From assembly GCF_030733545.1 (NCBI RefSeq), contig NZ_JASHIU010000014.1, forward strand, positions 17,765-81,764: DNA of 64,000 nucleotides. The letters run 5' to 3'. The position numbers and the translations under genes were made by a program. The stretch comes from Oceanicaulis sp. MMSF_3324 (GTDB lineage: Bacteria; Pseudomonadota; Alphaproteobacteria; Caulobacterales; Maricaulaceae). Below, piece by piece: positions 61,374 through 64,000 of the stretch (position 1 is the stretch's first letter; each line of letters opens with the position of its first letter). The notes under the pieces are model-generated. The model was not told where the DNA came from. It did no database searches and was given only the letters and a program-made list of their open reading frames with translations.

Positions 61374-64000
61374 ATGCTCAACATCGCCCGCAAGCTTTTC
61401 GGCTCCTCCAATGACCGCGAGGTCAAGCGCATGCGTCCCATCGTGGACCGGATCAATGCGCTGGAGCCAGACTTTGTCGAGCTTGATGACGCAGCGCTGG
61501 CGCAAAAGACCGTCGAGTTCCGCGAACGCCATGAGAATGGCGAAAGTCTCGACAAATTGCTGCCCGAAGCCTTCGCCGCTGTCCGCGAAGCCGCCAAGCG
61601 TGCTCTGGGGCAGCGCCATTACGACGTGCAGCTGATGGGCGGCATCGTGCTGCACAAGGGCAATATCGCCGAAATGCGCACCGGTGAAGGCAAGACGCTC
61701 GTCTCCACCCTGGCCGCCTACCTCAACGCCCTGCCGGGCAAGGGCGTGCACATCGTCACGGTGAACGATTACCTCGCCCAGCGGGACTCCGAGTGGATGG
61801 GCCGCGTCTTCGCCAAGCTGGGCATGACCACGGGCGTCATCATCCACGGCATGAGCGATCCCGAGCGCCGGACAGCCTATGGCTGCGACATCACCTACGG
61901 CACCAATAACGAGCTGGGCTTTGACTATCTGCGCGACAACATGAAGTACGCGCTCAACGACATGGTCCAGTTCGGCGGACGTCCGCTGGAGAAGGCCGAG
62001 CACCACTTCGCGATCGTCGACGAGGTGGACTCCATCCTGGTGGACGAAGCTCGGACCCCGCTGATCATCTCCGGCCAGACCGAAGATCGCACCGATTTTT
62101 ATAAGACCATCGACCAGATCATCCCGCTGCTCGACGATGAGGACTTCACCATCGACGAGAAGTCCAAGTCCTGCACCTTCACCGAAGAAGGCAACGAGCA
62201 TATCGAACAGCTCCTCAAGGAGCGCGACCTGCTCGATGGCGATGCGGATCTGTACGACATCGAGAACATCTCCGTCGTTCACCACGTCAATCAGGGCCTG
62301 AAAGCGCACAAGCTGTTCGTGCGTGACAAGGACTACATCGTGCGTGAAGGCAAGGTGGTGCTGATCGACGAGTTCACCGGCCGCATGATGCCGGGCCGTC
62401 GTCTCTCCGATGGCCTGCACCAGGCCATCGAGGCCAAGGAAACCGTCGAGATCCAGCCCGAGAACCAGACGCTGGCCTCGATCACCTTCCAGAACTATTT
62501 CCGCCTGTACAAGAAGCTCGGCGGCATGACCGGCACCGCAGCGACCGAAGCGGACGAGTTCCACGACATCTACTCGCTCGGCGTGGTGGAGATCCCGACC
62601 AACCGTCCGGTTCAGCGGATCGACGAGGAAGACGAGCTTTATCGCACCGAGCAGGAAAAGTTCGACGCCATCCTGCAAGCCATTGTGGACGCGCACGCCA
62701 AGAACCAGCCGGTTCTGGTGGGCACGGTCTCCATTGAGAAATCCGAGCGCCTGTCGGACTTCCTGAAGAAAAAGAAGATCCCGCACCAGGTGCTGAATGC
62801 GCGCTATCACGAGCAGGAAGCGGGCATCATCGCCCAGGCCGGCGCGCCGGGCGCGGTGACCATCGCCACCAACATGGCCGGTCGCGGCACCGACATCCAG
62901 CTCGGCGGCAATGTGGATTACAATCTGCAGGAATGGGTCGAGGCGGAGAAAGCCGCAGGCCGCGAACCTGATGATGACGCGCTGAAAGCCAAGCGCGAGC
63001 AGTTTGAAGCCGATGTGGCGGACAAGAAGCAGCAGGCGCTCGAAGCAGGCGGCCTGTTCGTGATCGGCACCGAGCGCCATGAAAGCCGCCGCATCGACAA
63101 CCAGCTGCGCGGCCGTTCGGGCCGTCAGGGCGACCCGGGCCGGTCCGCTTTCTATCTGTCTGTGGAAGATGACCTGCTGCGCATCTTTGCGCCCGAACGC
63201 CTGGACAGCATCATGCGGACCCTCGGCCTGAAGCCGGGCGAAGCCATCCAGCACCCCTGGATGACCAAGGCGGTGGAGACCAGCCAGAAGAAGGTCGAAC
63301 AGCGCAACTACGACATTCGCAAGAACATCCTCAAATACGATGATGTGATGAATGACCAGCGCAAGGCCATCTTCGAGCAGCGCATCGAGTTCATGACCGC
63401 CAAGGACGTGTCCGACGTCGTCACCGACATGCGCGAGACCACGGTCGAGGACCTTGTCACCCAGCACATCCCGCCGCGCGCCTATCCCGACCAGTGGAAC
63501 ACGGACGGGCTGAACGAGGACGTCCTGAAGTATTTCAGCCTCGAACTGCCGATCAAGGACTGGGCGGCCGAGGAAGGCATTGCGGACGAGGAAATGCGTG
63601 AGCGCCTGATGAAGGTGGTCAACGAAACCTATGCCGAGAAAGCCGCCAATATCGGGCCCGATCTGATGCGGCGGATCGAGAAGCAGATCCTGTTGCAGAC
63701 GATCGACCAGAACTGGCGCGACCATCTGCAGAATCTGGACGCGCTGCGCTCGTCCGTGGGTCTGCGCGGCTACGCCCAGCGCGATCCGCTCAACGAGTTC
63801 AAGACCGAGGCCTTCGCCCTGTTCGAGCACCTGCTCAATGAGCTGCGCTACGAGACCACGCGCGTGCTGTTCGCGCTGCGCATGTCCCAGAGCGCCCCGG
63901 CCCCCGAAGCGCCGCAAGCGCCCAAGAACATCCAGACCCAGCATATCGACCCGCAAACGGGCCGGAATGAAATGGCGGATGGCGACGCACGCCCGCCCCA
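61374..64000 (+). CDS. secA: Preprotein translocase ATPase SecA (5' part)
   Basis: Motor that pushes proteins through SecYEG. The ATG at 61374 starts [20 protein letters not shown], the normal SecA N-terminus. NBD1 has [10 protein letters not shown] (Walker A) and [11 protein letters not shown] (DEVD box). The preprotein cross-linking domain follows, then NBD2 with [14 protein letters not shown] and [13 protein letters not shown]. The frame is intact to the window edge (875 codons); the C-terminal linker is entered and the zinc-finger tail lies outside. The ribosome-binding site is weak (AAGG). Confidence 0.96.
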   Translation, partial: MLNIARKLFGSSNDREVKRMRPIVDRINALEPDFVELDDAALAQKTVEFRERHENGESLDKLLPEAFAAVREAAKRALGQRHYDVQLMGGIVLHKGNIAEMRTGEGKTLVSTLAAYLNALPGKGVHIVTVNDYLAQRDSEWMGRVFAKLGMTTGVIIHGMSDPERRTAYGCDITYGTNNELGFDYLRDNMKYALNDMVQFGGRPLEKAEHHFAIVDEVDSILVDEARTPLIISGQTEDRTDFYKTIDQIIPLLDDEDFTIDEKSKSCTFTEEGNEHIEQLLKERDLLDGDADLYDIENISVVHHVNQGLKAHKLFVRDKDYIVREGKVVLIDEFTGRMMPGRRLSDGLHQAIEAKETVEIQPENQTLASITFQNYFRLYKKLGGMTGTAATEADEFHDIYSLGVVEIPTNRPVQRIDEEDELYRTEQEKFDAILQAIVDAHAKNQPVLVGTVSIEKSERLSDFLKKKKIPHQVLNARYHEQEAGIIAQAGAPGAVTIATNMAGRGTDIQLGGNVDYNLQEWVEAEKAAGREPDDDALKAKREQFEADVADKKQQALEAGGLFVIGTERHESRRIDNQLRGRSGRQGDPGRSAFYLSVEDDLLRIFAPERLDSIMRTLGLKPGEAIQHPWMTKAVETSQKKVEQRNYDIRKNILKYDDVMNDQRKAIFEQRIEFMTAKDVSDVVTDMRETTVEDLVTQHIPPRAYPDQWNTDGLNEDVLKYFSLELPIKDWAAEEGIADEEMRERLMKVVNETYAEKAANIGPDLMRRIEKQILLQTIDQNWRDHLQNLDALRSSVGLRGYAQRDPLNEFKTEAFALFEHLLNELRYETTRVLFALRMSQSAPAPEAPQAPKNIQTQHIDPQTGRNEMADGDARPP

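Noticed and set aside
61344..63956. An 870-codon open frame on the minus strand
   Set aside because: It is antisense to secA, whose plus frame has all SecA motifs. Long antisense frames are expected in GC-rich coding DNA; the product is repetitive in Leu, Val and His without domains.
1..64000. Search for CRISPR arrays, transposons, integrases or phage genes
   Set aside because: No regularly spaced repeats, no inverted-repeat-bounded transposase, no integrase or phage structural frame was seen on either strand. The single tRNA gene shows no neighbouring integrase or repeated tRNA end.

Overview
The window reads as a contiguous, gene-dense, GC-rich chromosomal segment of an alphaproteobacterium. 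Most of it is housekeeping content. The cell-cycle regulator GcrA, a DUF4167 protein, a class I lysyl-tRNA synthetase, a UrcA-family protein, a ribbon-helix-helix-less PutA, two CtrA-type boxes (TTAA-N7-TTAAC) and a GANTC doublet point to the Caulobacterales/Maricaulales/Hyphomonadales group. A stalked or motile marine Maricaulis/Oceanicaulis-like organism is my best guess. This is an inference from gene content, not a database match. No phage, insertion sequence, CRISPR array or replication origin was found.

Layout. 1-10.5 kb: a truncated thiolase, a small CPBP protease, mnmA, two adjacent chemoreceptors, ychF, an enoyl-CoA hydratase, a Bcr/CflA-type exporter and rlmJ. 10.5-15.4 kb: two large secreted peptidases (a zinc metalloprotease and an S10 serine carboxypeptidase), then apt. 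15.4-17.2 kb: an accessory pocket with a UrcA protein, an AT-rich gap and a tandem pair of tiny secreted paralogues. 17.2-20.1 kb: lysS, then a four-gene micro-operon (45-aa peptide, 2-TM protein, 4-TM protein, XRE repressor) read from a promoter covered by two tandem dyad operators. 20.1-25.6 kb: peroxiredoxin, SixA, a glycosyltransferase behind a perfect CtrA box, a YqaA-type protein, tRNA-Gly(CCC), dCTP deaminase and apaG. 25.6-31.5 kb: trkH, a GrpB-fold protein, hslO, argD, an ABC-2 permease and gcrA.

31.5-41.3 kb: a GNAT enzyme, nrdB, two LpxR-like outer-membrane proteins, nrdA and putA. nrdA and nrdB are 2.4 kb apart, but each has paired NrdR-like boxes with the same 33-nt period. 41.3-51 kb: a GT4 glycosyltransferase, DUF4167, prmC-prfA, LOG, an ArsC-like reductase, a class C beta-lactamase-family hydrolase, a MAPEG protein, ispG and a RodZ-like protein. 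51-64 kb: ptsP, lysC, ubiG, a ZIP transporter, the grxC-nitrilase-DUF1178 overlapping trio, comF, a BioC/NDUFAF5-like methyltransferase, a Flp pilin without a start codon, mutT, a parvulin PPIase and the 5' part of secA.

The most interesting signals are regulatory or architectural. They are the twin-operator micro-operon with its 45-aa leader gene; CtrA boxes before one chemoreceptor and one glycosyltransferase; DnaA-box and GANTC signals before gcrA; a terminator-like hairpin inside the sixA coding region that could make non-stop mRNA; a hairpin that masks the ribosome-binding site of the enoyl-CoA hydratase; and a Flp pilin lacking a normal start codon.
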